Shown in pieces: positions 9,901 to 19,052 of a stretch of 49,552 nt of DNA. The position numbers and the translations under genes were made by a program. Every line of letters starts with the position of its first letter. Position 1 is the first letter of the stretch. The notes below the pieces were generated by a model, which ran no database searches, was not told where the DNA came from, and worked only from the letters and a program-made list of their open reading frames with translations. Source of the stretch: Gammaproteobacteria bacterium (lineage in GTDB: Bacteria > Pseudomonadota > Gammaproteobacteria > Pseudomonadales > Pseudohongiellaceae). Where the stretch lies: NCBI GenBank assembly GCA_030831125.1, contig JAURLQ010000019.1, positions 1 through 49,552 of the forward strand, read 5' to 3'.

Positions 9901-11751
9901 TCAGGGCGTATACCAGATTGGTGAAGAGTAGGCGCGTTCCTGGATAGTCGCTGGGTAGTTTGTGACGCTGACATCAATACCCAGTGCTATCGCATCATAA
10001 AGGGAATGCCTTGGGGTCGGTATTTCGATCACCCGTACATAGTAGAAAGCATTCAGGGTGGGATCAAAATCCGGATCGGTCCACACTACAGCGAGTTGTT
10101 CGGTGCCTATGTCATTGCTGTAAAGCCCGGTTGAAATATCCACAGTGTTACCCATCTCAGGCACCTTGCCGCTGGCGTCTGCCTGACGGTCACCGGACCA
10201 CACTACGTCATATATCTTTTCGTGTGGCTGGTTGTCTTTATCGAGCCAGCCCTTGATAACCTGCACCCGGTCGAGATTGGCGCCTACCGGGTCTTTGGCA
10301 GCGTGGATCAGCAGCCCTGTTGCCTTGTCCTGTGGCACAACAGAAAGATCGCCGCCCATTGGAATGCCTTTGTCATATCCGACAGCCGCTATGTCATTGA
10401 CCTGTGCATCGCTGGGAGTGAAGTTGAAACCCGCGAACATATGCAGCGAGATGCGCGGGCCGGTTGTGGCGTAGATTTCCTTGCGCTTCAGAGCATTGAA
10501 AATCGCTTCGCGGGTGTTTTCCTCGGCCCATACCCCGGTGAGTCCTGACGCCGACATTTCCCAGGCGGGAAAAATCACCGGTCGCTCTCTTGGCAGGTGA
10601 TCACTGAGATGGGAATCGGTGGCAATCTTGCCGTAGAAATTGTTCTCTTCAACCGAGCTCATGCTGATATGGCCGTCGGTGGCCCCGACAAAACCGAATT
10701 TGTAGGGGTTGGCACCAACTTCTGCTTCTATGTCGAGGCCGCGCAACAGGGCAGAGCGCGCATAATCGGCTTCGTTGGGAGGAGTCGGTGCACCAATCAG
10801 CAGCTTGCGGCGTATTTCATACTCGGCAAATTCATCATTGGGCGCCAGTGAGGGGTGAACCTCGGAAGTGCCTTTCATCTGGGTGATTTCCACCAGCGAC
10901 TCCCATTTGCTGCGCTGCTGGGCATAGGCTGAATCGATGGGGCGCCCGTCGCTGTCGACGATGTCGAACATCAGGCCGCCGGAAATATTGGAGTTGTGGG
11001 GAATCGCAATGAAATCCATATCCAGGCTGGCAGAGGTTGCATCCAGCCAGTTCCACAGGTCTTCGGGGCGATTGCTGTCGCCTTCCAGTGGCCAGAACTG
11101 ACCGGCACTGAAAGGCAGGAATTCCTTGGCGCGCTCGCCGACATTGGTGATCACATTGCGATGCAGGTTCTTGCCTTCGATCATGGCTGTCCATTCCCAG
11201 CCCACCAGCGTTGTGAAAGTGCCGGGAATGTAATTCGCCTCGGCAGCGTCAACTTCATCCTCCCATGCCGAGGCTTTCAGCTCGATCGTTGTCACACCAT
11301 CCATCATCTCGTTGCCTTGCTGGGGGACAAGCGAGCGGCGGAAACCCAGGAGTCCTCCCCAGGGTGAATCCGGTGTAACGGATTCGATGAGACGGCTGCC
11401 CCAGGGCAGGGCGGCAAGTTGCGGGTCTGCCCTGACAACCTGCATGTCTGTCCCCAGATTGTCGGAATGGTCGGTCACGGCCAGAAAATCCAGTGGCCGG
11501 TCTATCTGCACTTTGGTATCCAGCACGTCATGATGGATGGGAATGCCGCGGGCAAAGCGGTAGGCCATGTCGGGAGTCATGCGGGTGTTGCGTACCCCGT
11601 AGGCATCCAGTGAATAGTTGGAATGCAGGTGCAGGTCGCCCCAATAGAGGTTGGTCTGGGCATGTGCGCTGGCGCTTACTGCCGCAGCAAGCATCATGGC
11701 AACCCTGGGCAGGACTTGTGGAAAGTGGCAGGAAGTCGGGTGTCGTGTCAT
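9901..11751 (-). CDS. DUF3604 protein, PHP-like metal-dependent exported protein
   Basis: A 616-residue protein with a signal peptide (SASAHAQ) followed directly by YWGDLHLHSNYSLDA, then FLAVTDHSD, IPHNSN and GFVGATDGH: the spaced His/Asp motifs of a PHP-type metal-binding barrel as found in DUF3604. A GAGG nine bases upstream supports the ATG at 11751 over a possible start at 11808. PHP folds hydrolyse phosphoesters or related bonds, but no substrate is known for the exported DUF3604 group. It converges with the DUF6152 gene of cassette 1, 34 bases away. The family call is confident and the activity unknown. Confidence 0.88.
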   Translation of the reverse strand: MTRHPTSCHFPQVLPRVAMMLAAAVSASAHAQTNLYWGDLHLHSNYSLDAYGVRNTRMTPDMAYRFARGIPIHHDVLDTKVQIDRPLDFLAVTDHSDNLGTDMQVVRADPQLAALPWGSRLIESVTPDSPWGGLLGFRRSLVPQQGNEMMDGVTTIELKASAWEDEVDAAEANYIPGTFTTLVGWEWTAMIEGKNLHRNVITNVGERAKEFLPFSAGQFWPLEGDSNRPEDLWNWLDATSASLDMDFIAIPHNSNISGGLMFDIVDSDGRPIDSAYAQQRSKWESLVEITQMKGTSEVHPSLAPNDEFAEYEIRRKLLIGAPTPPNEADYARSALLRGLDIEAEVGANPYKFGFVGATDGHISMSSVEENNFYGKIATDSHLSDHLPRERPVIFPAWEMSASGLTGVWAEENTREAIFNALKRKEIYATTGPRISLHMFAGFNFTPSDAQVNDIAAVGYDKGIPMGGDLSVVPQDKATGLLIHAAKDPVGANLDRVQVIKGWLDKDNQPHEKIYDVVWSGDRQADASGKVPEMGNTVDISTGLYSNDIGTEQLAVVWTDPDFDPTLNAFYYVRVIEIPTPRHSLYDAIALGIDVSVTNYPATIQERAYSSPIWYTP

Positions 11752-11817
11752 GATGGCTTTCCTCTTGCTCGTGAGGTGATTGTCCCTTGATCGTTGATGA
11801 CAATCCACAAGGATAGG

Positions 11818-11914
11818 ACTGGATTGCAGTAATTGATTGAGCGACCGTCTGCGGCAGTCGAGCCCCCAGGGATGGGTTTACGGCGTGTCGCGTAAACTAT
11901 TACTGCAATCCAGT
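11818..11914. repeat. Dispersed repeat copy 2 inside a 16-bp perfect inverted repeat
   Basis: The arms at 11818-11833 (ACTGGATTGCAGTAAT) and 11899-11914 are exact reverse complements. Between them, 11843-11890 is the reverse complement of the core repeat seen at 29716-29774, lacking about 11 bases that form one arm of its GCGGCA/TGCCGC hairpin. The unit lies between the divergent genes starting at 11751 and 12049, so its palindrome may sit near their promoters. Confidence 0.7.
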
Positions 11915-12048
11915 TTCAGCAGGTGTCTTTCAAAATTCAAGCTGGAATATTGAGGTTAATTGCATTGCTTGTGTATTACATAGCTGCGAATGCAAGATTT
12001 TCCCGGGTGGCAGGTCGATATCGAACAGGTAGACAGAAAGGACAGGAT

Positions 12049-13266
12049 ATGCGTGCATCAATTTTGAGGGGATTGGCTCTGGCGGTGCTGTCAAGCAATA
12101 CAGTACTGGCTGCCGATCAACCACCCATAGGGGTGGCACCTGTAGAGCTGCAGGGTCCCTATGTGTTCGATACTGCCGAACAGCATGGCATCAAGGTAAC
12201 GTTGTTGGCCAGGGACCTGACCCGTTCATTCGGACTGGCTTTTCTGCCCGATGGTGATTTGCTGGTGTCCGTAAGGGGTGGCCCCTTGCGTATCATTCAT
12301 GATGCTACAGGCGCGAATCCTGTGCTTGATCCCGCTCCTGTGCCCGGATTACCCGCGCTTGATGGTGTCTCGCGCAATGGTGGTTTGCAGGATATAGCCT
12401 TGCACCCTGATTTTGCCGAAAACCACTACCTGTATTTCACTTTCAACAAGCATGAACCGGTGGCAGCTGGTGGCGAAGCTCCACAGCAACGCCGTGGCGC
12501 GGTAACCCTGATGCGGGCCCGTTATGAAAACGGCAGGCTGGAAGAGGCAGAAGAACTGTTTGCCGGTGGCTACAGTGGCATGAGTGGTTCCCGCATTGCC
12601 TTTGCCAATGATGGCACGGTGTATTTCACCACCAGTGGCCCGAATGGAGATGTGTCACAACAGCTCGACAGCATTTATGGCAAGGTTCTGCGTCTGAATG
12701 ATGATGGCAGCATTCCGGCAGACAACCCGTTTGTTGGCCAACCCGGTGCAAACGGCGCCATTTTTGCCTACGGTTTTCGCGATCAGCTCGGGCTTGCCGT
12801 GCATGAGGGAACCGGCACTGTGTTCGCTGCCGATCATGGCATGAACGGCGGCGATGAAGTAAACCTGCTGAAGCCCGGTGCCAATTATGGTTGGCCCACC
12901 TACAGTTTCAGCCGCAACTACCAGGGAGCGCGTGTATCTGAACTCCCGGTTTCAGCTGATATAGAACAGCCACAGGTGCTTTGGTCACCATCAATCGCGC
13001 CATCAGGCATGAACTTCTATAACGGTGACAAGTTCCCGGCATGGAAGGGCAATCTGTTTGTTGCCAGTGCGCGAAGGGGTGAGGTAGACCGAACCGGTGG
13101 ACTTGAACGAGTGGTTTTCAACGACAGTTTCGGGGATGTTCGTCGCGAAACCCTGCTCACTGAACTGCATCAGCGCATACGCCAGGTAGTACAGGGCCCT
13201 GATGGCAATCTGTACGTGCTGACCGACGGTGATGAATACGCTGTGTTGCGTATTGAGCCGAATTAA
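12049..13266 (+). CDS. Soluble PQQ-dependent aldose/sugar dehydrogenase
   Basis: A 405-residue exported protein; the ATG at 12049 has AAGGA seven bases ahead and starts a signal peptide ending NTVLAAD. The sequence follows the six-bladed glucose/sorbosone dehydrogenase (GSDH) family: GLAFLPDGDLLVS, GLQDIALHPDF with the likely catalytic His119, YGKVLRLNDDGS, DHGMNGGDEVN and the G-A-N-Y-G-W-P motif. Family members oxidise aldoses with PQQ in the periplasm and pass electrons to cytochromes or quinones. No haem motif is present here, unlike the paralogue at 24140-25648. It appears monocistronic. The sugar substrate is unknown. Confidence 0.88.
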   Translation: MRASILRGLALAVLSSNTVLAADQPPIGVAPVELQGPYVFDTAEQHGIKVTLLARDLTRSFGLAFLPDGDLLVSVRGGPLRIIHDATGANPVLDPAPVPGLPALDGVSRNGGLQDIALHPDFAENHYLYFTFNKHEPVAAGGEAPQQRRGAVTLMRARYENGRLEEAEELFAGGYSGMSGSRIAFANDGTVYFTTSGPNGDVSQQLDSIYGKVLRLNDDGSIPADNPFVGQPGANGAIFAYGFRDQLGLAVHEGTGTVFAADHGMNGGDEVNLLKPGANYGWPTYSFSRNYQGARVSELPVSADIEQPQVLWSPSIAPSGMNFYNGDKFPAWKGNLFVASARRGEVDRTGGLERVVFNDSFGDVRRETLLTELHQRIRQVVQGPDGNLYVLTDGDEYAVLRIEPN

Positions 13267-13280
13267 CCCTGTATTCTTAT

Positions 13281-13493
13281 TTACTGCGGTACTTCAATCT
13301 GGTCCGGTCCTGCTGCACCACTCATTTCCAGAACACCCCATTCCTCCAACTTGCCGCCAAGCGCATACCAGAATTCGTCGGCAAGCGTTTTGTTGCTGAC
13401 TGTGAAAATGTGATGCCCGGCAGTATTGCCCTTTGCATTGGGCGTTGGCAGTTGTGCTGAGGCCGTAGTTACTGAAAGCAGGCATTGCAGCAA
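13281..13493 (-). pseudogene. Truncated remnant of an exported VOC-fold protein
   Basis: A 70-codon frame opened by a TTG at 13493 begins with the C-terminal half of a signal peptide (LLSVTTASAQ) and continues NTAGHHIFTVSN and EFWYALGGKLEE, which matches the start of vicinal-oxygen-chelate (glyoxalase-like) domains including the first metal-ligand His. It stops at EVPQ, far short of a complete domain of 120-150 residues, and lacks a proper N-region for export. It lies 13 bases downstream of the NTF2-like gene on the same strand. I read it as a decayed 5' fragment; a genuine small protein is less likely. Confidence 0.45.
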
Positions 13494-13506
13494 CTGCCTG
13501 GTTTGT

Positions 13507-14262
13507 TTATCTGTTCTGCCAGTACCAGTCAGCCGGGCTATAGTTACCGAAGGCTTCTCCACCTGCTGCCGGGTCAGGTGCAGGCATAGGCATGCCGGTA
13601 ACCGGATTGGGGTAGTGGAAGGGTTCCACATAGTAGTTCGGGTAGGTCAGGTAGATTGTGGTGGGTGGCAGATCCGGTGGCGGATCGAACTTTTCTGGAA
13701 AGGTGTTGAGCGTTGTGTTGTCGAGCCAGCCTATGTCGTAGCCTGAATACATGTTGAAGGGGCCGTGCAGTTTGGTGAATTTCCAGATGCCGTCTTCCTT
13801 CACATAATCGTTTTCATAGTAGTTGTGTCCCCAGCCGCCGCTGGACATCACGAATGCAATCGAACGTCCTTCGGCTGTGCCATCGGGATTGACGGTGGTG
13901 ATCTGCTGGAACTGCTGGTGGTCGTATAGCAGGCCCGGTTTCGGTCCCACAGTGCCCAGGCCCACGCGCATGTATTCATAGACTCTTTCCTTTCCGAGGA
14001 AGACGCCGCGACCACCGATTTCCAGTGTGCCCCGATCTGTCCACAGGTCGGTGAGCGAATACCACAGGGCCTTGTCCACATAGTAGCCATAGCTGCGCTG
14101 CAGAATTTCCACTTCACTGATGTCCTGCTGGTGTTCGATTCTTTCGCCGACTGCATTGAGGCGCTGTTCCAGCTGGAACAGGGCATTGTCGCTTTGGGCA
14201 GAAGCCGTAGCGGATAAAGTCAGTGCTGCAGAACAGCCAATGGCTATGAGTATGCTTTTCAC
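13507..14262 (-). CDS. Exported single-domain SnoaL/NTF2-like protein
   Basis: A 251-residue protein with a signal peptide ending ATASAQ and one NTF2-like domain: the helix ILQRSYGYYVDKALWYSLTD, the strand LEIGGRGVFLGKERV, then NDYVKEDGIWKFTKLH. The proline-rich tail (PPPDLPPTTIY, PVTGMPMPAPDP) resembles that of the upstream two-domain protein. Its ATG overlaps the upstream stop codon as ATGA, so translation is probably coupled. SnoaL-like proteins include cyclases, isomerases, dehydratases and pure binding proteins; no catalytic Asp/His can be assigned here. Function unknown. Confidence 0.82.
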   Translation of the reverse strand: MKSILIAIGCSAALTLSATASAQSDNALFQLEQRLNAVGERIEHQQDISEVEILQRSYGYYVDKALWYSLTDLWTDRGTLEIGGRGVFLGKERVYEYMRVGLGTVGPKPGLLYDHQQFQQITTVNPDGTAEGRSIAFVMSSGGWGHNYYENDYVKEDGIWKFTKLHGPFNMYSGYDIGWLDNTTLNTFPEKFDPPPDLPPTTIYLTYPNYYVEPFHYPNPVTGMPMPAPDPAAGGEAFGNYSPADWYWQNR

Positions 14263-15689
14263 TGTTGCTGCTCCCGCGGATCCTGGTCCCGTCGCAGCAG
14301 GTCGTTGTGCGGCTCGCCGGTTACCGGATGGTCGTAGTGAAATGGAATGATGAATGTGTTGGGCAACGACTCGTAAACCACAGAAGGCGGTTCGTCAGGC
14401 GGCACAACACTGCTCATGCCTTCAACAGGAATAATACCTTCGCCGGTCCAGCCCTTGTCATAGTCGCCCCAGAAAGTTACCCAGTAATGCTGCTTGCTGA
14501 TCTTCCAGATACCGTTGTCGTTCACATATTCATTTTCGTAGACACCACCGCCCCAACGTCCCTGACCATTACGTGCAAGCATGACATCGCTTCGGAAACG
14601 TCCCCAGGCATGGCTGTTGTCGTCAGATACGTGAATGACGGCCTGCAGCATCGGATAGTTGTTGAGTTGTCCCTGCTCCAGTCCTTGTGGCCCCATCAGG
14701 GTCATGCCGCGTGCAATACTTTCAGGCCCGCGATATATGCCCCACTGGCCGAATTCCCAGGTACCGTCTGCAGTGAACAGGCTTGCCGCTTGTTCCCATT
14801 GCCCCTTGTCCAGGTAGTAGCCATACATCGATTGCAGGTTTTCCACTGCGCGCAGCGAACGTGCCCGTGCCAGTTTGGCGGCATGTTCGTCGGCAAGCGC
14901 TTCGAGCCTGCCGATGGCATCGTTGGAGCGAATGAATTGCTGCAGGGGCGGGTCGCTGCGAATTGCAGACAGATCGCTTTCGTAGTGGTAGGGGGGAATG
15001 TAGACAGCAGGGAAGGGCTGGTAGGTTTCATTTACAGGTGCGTCGGCAGGAAAAGCCTTGCCAACCTCAGTGGTCCAGTCGCCACTGACAGGTGCCAGTG
15101 AGGCCGGTCCGCCTTCATAGGGTGCAACGAAATTGGTGTAGTAGCGCATTTGGGACACTTTCCAAACGCCGTTTTCCTTAACGTATTCGTTTTCCAGAAT
15201 GGCATCGCCCCATTCGATAGCTTCCTCATACTGTCCCAGCATGGCCCACTCGCGCCAGCGGGCTTTGGCTGTGTTGCCATCAGCAGCAACCGTTACCATG
15301 GGCTGCAACTGCATGTGCATGTTGAAGCGCCCATAGGGCAAACCGGGGCCGGCATTCACACTGCCACCACCATGGCGGGTAAACAGTTCCCTGATGCGCT
15401 GTTTGCCTGTATAGATACCGTCTACTCCGTACTGCACGAGGCCATTGTCGGTAAAAAGGTCGGCGGCCTCCCCGAAATAGCCCTTGTCGAGGTAGTAGCC
15501 GAAGGCGCGCTGTATACGCTGGATCCGGGTGAGCGCTTCAACCTGCGCGGTATCCTGTTCTATGGCAGAAATGCGGGTTTCAAGCGCAGAGAGCCGGGCA
15601 TTGTCCGACTGTGAATGCGCAAGCGGCGACAAGAGAATCAGGCCCAGGGCCAGGGTTGTTGGTACAAAATGCTGAAGCTGGATTTTCAT
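14259..15689 (-). CDS. Exported protein with two tandem SnoaL/NTF2-like domains
   Basis: A 476-residue protein. The ATG at 15689, with GGGA upstream, gives a signal peptide ending PLAHSQ; the frame continues upstream but adds only charged sequence. A short coiled segment (RLSALETRISAIEQ) leads into domain 1 (RIQRAFGYYLDKGYFGEAADLF ... EYVKENGVWKVSQM) and a second copy in the other half (NLQSMYGYYLDKGQWEQAASLF ... EYVNDNGIWKISKQ), so the gene arose by internal duplication. The next gene encodes a single-domain relative and overlaps it by four bases; together they carry three related domains. Possible roles are binding or isomerising a small hydrophobic compound (inference from fold only). Confidence 0.82.
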   Translation of the reverse strand: MKIQLQHFVPTTLALGLILLSPLAHSQSDNARLSALETRISAIEQDTAQVEALTRIQRIQRAFGYYLDKGYFGEAADLFTDNGLVQYGVDGIYTGKQRIRELFTRHGGGSVNAGPGLPYGRFNMHMQLQPMVTVAADGNTAKARWREWAMLGQYEEAIEWGDAILENEYVKENGVWKVSQMRYYTNFVAPYEGGPASLAPVSGDWTTEVGKAFPADAPVNETYQPFPAVYIPPYHYESDLSAIRSDPPLQQFIRSNDAIGRLEALADEHAAKLARARSLRAVENLQSMYGYYLDKGQWEQAASLFTADGTWEFGQWGIYRGPESIARGMTLMGPQGLEQGQLNNYPMLQAVIHVSDDNSHAWGRFRSDVMLARNGQGRWGGGVYENEYVNDNGIWKISKQHYWVTFWGDYDKGWTGEGIIPVEGMSSVVPPDEPPSVVYESLPNTFIIPFHYDHPVTGEPHNDLLRRDQDPREQQQ

Positions 15690-15882
15690 GCTTATCCCGT
15701 TATTGTTTTTTTTGATCCGGAGGCAGAGGGATAACTTATACACCGGATGAGTGAGGGATTAAAAGTGCCGGATATCATGGACTGGCCCGGTCCGATGCTC
15801 CAATCCTTGCATTTACATCACTTCATGGAAGCCAGTGATTTATACTGCTGTTGATATCCAATGTAAAAGTATCTGAATTCTG

Positions 15883-17202
15883 ATGAAAATTCTCCAGAGC
15901 ATAGGTTGGTACTTTCCTGAATCCACAGGTGGTTCCGAGGTATACCTCTCTCAACTCGTCAGGGAACTGCATGAATGCGGCGTGCAAAATACCATTGTTG
16001 CCCCTGTAGATGGTTCAAGCTCGCGGCAATACCTTTTTGAGGGGACTGAAGTTTTCCGCTATCCGGTATTGCCTGAAAGAAGCCCGGACCAGATAAGTGG
16101 CAAAACCCCTCATGGCGGATTTGAACAATTCAGGGCGCTGCTGTCTCGTGACAATTTCGATCTTTATCACCAGCATTCATGGACCTATGGTTGTGGTCTT
16201 CATCATCTGCAGGCTGCAAAGCAGGCAGGATTGCCAACAGTGCTGACTATCCACGTTCCAGCTCCGGTCTGTCTGAGGGGCACCATGCTCCGGCATGGAT
16301 CAGATGTGTGTGACGGCAGGATAGAAGTCGGTAAATGCAGTGAATGCTGGTTTGAGTCAAAAAATGTCGGCCCTGTCTCAAGGAAAATGATAGCTCGCCT
16401 GCCGGTACCGATTGCAGGCAGCTTGCGCAGATTCGGCAGAGTGGGCACTGCACTGGCAACGCCTGCGATCGTCCAGCATCATCTTGATACCCTGCTGAAG
16501 GCAGCAGAACAGGCAGACAGTATTGTGGCTGTTTGCCAATGGCTCAGGGATGCCTTGCTGATCAACGGTATTTCTTCCGGGAAAGTGCTTCTTTCACGTC
16601 AGGGATTGAGACAAGCAGGCAGTGAAGCAGTGAAGCGTGACTTTGGTGATGTATTGAAAGTGGGTTTTCTTGGCAGGGCGGATCCAGTCAAGGGGGCACA
16701 CCTGTTGATGGAAGCTGTTGCCAGCCTGCCTGCTGAATGCCCCCTGTTACTGGAAATGCACATGGTTTGGTCTGACAATCCACAATGGCAGACTTATCAG
16801 CATCAGCTGAGGAAAACGGCAGCAAGCGATAATAGAATTAATCTGCAGGATGCAATCGGTCTGGATGAAGTACACAATTTTCTTGCAGGCATCGATATTC
16901 TTGCTGTGCCGTCGCAGTGGCTGGAAACAGGGCCCCTCGTTGTGCTGGAAGCAATGGCAGCAGGTGTGCCGGTATTGGGAGCAGATATCGGCGGCATTGC
17001 AGAACTGGTAAGCCATGATGTAAACGGCCTGCTGCTGCCATATGACCAGGTGCAGCCCTGGTCAGCTACATTGCAAAAACTGGCAGAAAACCCTGCAGAA
17101 ATTCAACGGCTGACAGCAGGTGTGAACAGATCTGTCAGATCAATGGCTACAGTTGCCAGCGAAATGTGCGATCTTTACAGCAACTTGCTGGCCAAACAGT
17201 GA
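15883..17202 (+). CDS. GT4-type glycosyltransferase
   Basis: A 439-residue cytoplasmic GT-B protein. The N-terminal domain begins MKILQSIGWYFPESTGGSE, with the usual G-G-S/A-E acceptor-side loop. A cysteine cluster (C-x12-C-x8-C-x2-C, CLRGTML ... KCSEC, about residues 130-160) may bind zinc. The C-terminal donor domain shows VGFLGRADPVKG and LETGPLVVLEAMAAGVPV with the conserved Glu residues that hold the nucleotide sugar. It probably adds a sugar to a lipid-linked glycan. First gene of a four-gene glycosyltransferase run; 11 bases separate it from the next. Donor and acceptor unknown. Confidence 0.92.
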   Translation: MKILQSIGWYFPESTGGSEVYLSQLVRELHECGVQNTIVAPVDGSSSRQYLFEGTEVFRYPVLPERSPDQISGKTPHGGFEQFRALLSRDNFDLYHQHSWTYGCGLHHLQAAKQAGLPTVLTIHVPAPVCLRGTMLRHGSDVCDGRIEVGKCSECWFESKNVGPVSRKMIARLPVPIAGSLRRFGRVGTALATPAIVQHHLDTLLKAAEQADSIVAVCQWLRDALLINGISSGKVLLSRQGLRQAGSEAVKRDFGDVLKVGFLGRADPVKGAHLLMEAVASLPAECPLLLEMHMVWSDNPQWQTYQHQLRKTAASDNRINLQDAIGLDEVHNFLAGIDILAVPSQWLETGPLVVLEAMAAGVPVLGADIGGIAELVSHDVNGLLLPYDQVQPWSATLQKLAENPAEIQRLTAGVNRSVRSMATVASEMCDLYSNLLAKQ

Positions 17203-17213
17203 ACAGATAGTCC

Positions 17214-18167
17214 ATGTCTCTCGTTTCAGTCATTATTCCCTGTTACAACTCTGAAGCCTGGCTTGGGGAAACCCTTGCAAGTGTAATTGGGCAAACCTGG
17301 AAACAACTTGAAATCATTCTTGTTGATGACGGATCCGGGGACAGCACTGCAAGTATCATTCGGCAATTCGAGGCATTGCATCCTGAACTTGTAAAAACAG
17401 TATTCGGACCCAATCAGGGTGCAGCTTCTGCAAGAAATGCCGGACTGGCACTGGCGAAGGGCGACTACATCCAGTATCTGGATGCAGATGACCTGCTGCT
17501 GCCAGATGCCATAGCTGCCAGGGTTGAGGCACTGGAACGTAGCGGAGCAGATGTGGCCTACTCTGATTGGCAGAAACTACAGGAAGCAGAAGCCGGCAGG
17601 TTTGTGAAGGGAGAATGCATTATGCGCACTGTTGAGCAGATTGACCCTGAATTGGAAGTGGCATTGTTCACAACGTTCTGGTCCCCCCCAGCGGCACTCC
17701 TTTATACGCGTGATATCGTGGCAAAAATTGGTGTCTGGAAACAGCATCTTGCCCCTGTTGAGGATGCAAGGTACATGCTTGATGCCGCGTTGAATGGGGG
17801 AAGATATATCCATGTGCCACAAATACTGGCTTTGTACAGGATTTTCCATGGTGCAAGCCACTCCAGACGTTCACCATTGAAATTTGTCAGTGCGATATTC
17901 AGCAATGCAAAAGAAGTTGAGGCACACTGGAAAGCCAATGGAAGCCTGGATGACAAAAGGAAGCAGGCGCTGGCAAGCTGTTATGGTTATGTAGCACGGC
18001 ATCTTTTCAAGCTGAGTCCGTCATTGTTTGATGAGGCACTTTCACACCTGTATGCATTACGTCCGGGATTTGAACTGTCATGGCCAAAAACCGCAGGCGT
18101 CATGAAAAAGATAATCGGTACCCGGATGACTGCAACAATGCTTGCTTTACTGGGTAAACCGGTTTGA
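17214..18167 (+). CDS. GT2 family glycosyltransferase
   Basis: A 317-residue GT-A protein opening with VSVIIPCYNSEAWLGETL, followed by ILVDDGSGDST, the NQGAASARNAGL segment and the metal-binding motif YLDADDLLLP. The C-terminal part (YRIFHGASHSRR and on) is helical without clear membrane spans. It fits an inverting transferase that extends a lipopolysaccharide or capsule unit. It lies 11 bases after the GT4 gene, in the same operon. Substrate cannot be predicted. Confidence 0.93.
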   Translation: MSLVSVIIPCYNSEAWLGETLASVIGQTWKQLEIILVDDGSGDSTASIIRQFEALHPELVKTVFGPNQGAASARNAGLALAKGDYIQYLDADDLLLPDAIAARVEALERSGADVAYSDWQKLQEAEAGRFVKGECIMRTVEQIDPELEVALFTTFWSPPAALLYTRDIVAKIGVWKQHLAPVEDARYMLDAALNGGRYIHVPQILALYRIFHGASHSRRSPLKFVSAIFSNAKEVEAHWKANGSLDDKRKQALASCYGYVARHLFKLSPSLFDEALSHLYALRPGFELSWPKTAGVMKKIIGTRMTATMLALLGKPV

Positions 18168-18172
18168 ACAGG

Positions 18173-18268
18173 ATGAGCAAAAAGATAGCCGGCTTCATGC
18201 CAATTGCAGAGGGATGCGAGCTCGCAGCCGTATATTCAGCCCTGACAAAGGAGCGGTTGCATGCTTGA
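18173..18268 (+). CDS. Candidate 31-residue ORF between glycosyltransferase genes
   Basis: The 93-base gap between the two GT2 genes is almost exactly filled by a short frame, MSKKIAGFMPIAEGCELAAV onward to a stop that overlaps the next start by eight bases. No good ribosome-binding sequence precedes its ATG. It could be a leader that couples translation, a decayed gene end, or chance. I include it only because its reading frame spans the whole gap. Confidence 0.2.
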   Translation: MSKKIAGFMPIAEGCELAAVYSALTKERLHA

Positions 18269-19052
18269 TCAGGTTACGCCGGTTATCCTCACATACAACG
18301 AGATGCCCAACATCAACCGTACACTTGCGGCCCTGCAGTGGGCAGGTGAAATAGTGGTTGTCGACAGTGGCAGTGATGATGGAACAGTGGAGTATTGCGA
18401 GTCTTTGCCCAATGTCCGTGTAATCAGCCGGGAATTCGATACGCACAGCCAGCAATGGAATTTTGCCGTATCCGGAACAGGGATAGAATCACCCTGGATA
18501 TTGGCAATGGATGCCGACTACTTGCTGACTCCGCGATTAAGGGATGAGATGGCAGCATTGGATCCTCCACCCGGGGTTAAAGGCTACAGGGTCAATTTTT
18601 TCTACTGTGTATTCGGGCAGCGACTAAGGGGCAACCTGTATCCTCCTGTAACCGTGCTGTTCAGGAATGGTTCGGGACATTATCAACAGGATGGACACAC
18701 ACAGAGACTGGTGCTTGATGGTGAAGTGCGGGAGCTGGCCAACAGGATGCTTCACGATGACCGCAAGGATTCCGGCAGGTGGCTGGTATCGCAGTATCGC
18801 TATGCAGAACTTGAGGTTGATTTGCTCATGAATACGACCTGGTCGGCTTTACGCTGGCAGGATCGTCTCAGATGCTGCATGTTGATCATACCCTGGCTGG
18901 TACCACTTTATTGCCTGGTATTGAAAGGGGGAGTGCTGGATGGTCCTGCGGGTTGGTATTACGCCATGCAGCGTGGTCTGGCCGAAGGTATCCTTTCGCT
19001 TTGCCTGCTGGAGCGCCGAATCAGGGGAAAAGCCGGCAAGTCCGGGCAATGA
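18261..19052 (+). CDS. GT2 glycosyltransferase, WaaE/KdtX-like
   Basis: A 263-residue protein with VTPVILTYNEMPNI, EIVVVDSGSDDGT and the metal motif ILAMDADYLL, the pattern of the WaaE/KdtX-like branch of GT2. A hydrophobic C-terminal stretch (MLIIPWLVPLYCLVLKGG) may dock it to the inner membrane. The start has an ideal AAGGAG seven bases upstream. Relatives add a sugar to the lipopolysaccharide inner core, so a core-glycan role is plausible but not shown. Its stop overlaps the next start (ATGA). Confidence 0.9.
   Translation: MLDQVTPVILTYNEMPNINRTLAALQWAGEIVVVDSGSDDGTVEYCESLPNVRVISREFDTHSQQWNFAVSGTGIESPWILAMDADYLLTPRLRDEMAALDPPPGVKGYRVNFFYCVFGQRLRGNLYPPVTVLFRNGSGHYQQDGHTQRLVLDGEVRELANRMLHDDRKDSGRWLVSQYRYAELEVDLLMNTTWSALRWQDRLRCCMLIIPWLVPLYCLVLKGGVLDGPAGWYYAMQRGLAEGILSLCLLERRIRGKAGKSGQ

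Noticed and set aside
13507-13631. The upstream extension of the VOC fragment frame to 13631
   Set aside because: It runs inside the NTF2-like gene and has no signal-peptide N-region; only the part behind that gene's stop resembles a protein.
14265-15101. A 278-codon plus-strand frame over the two-domain NTF2-like gene
   Set aside because: The minus-strand gene has a signal peptide and duplicated domain; this frame is a mirror artefact of its codon use.
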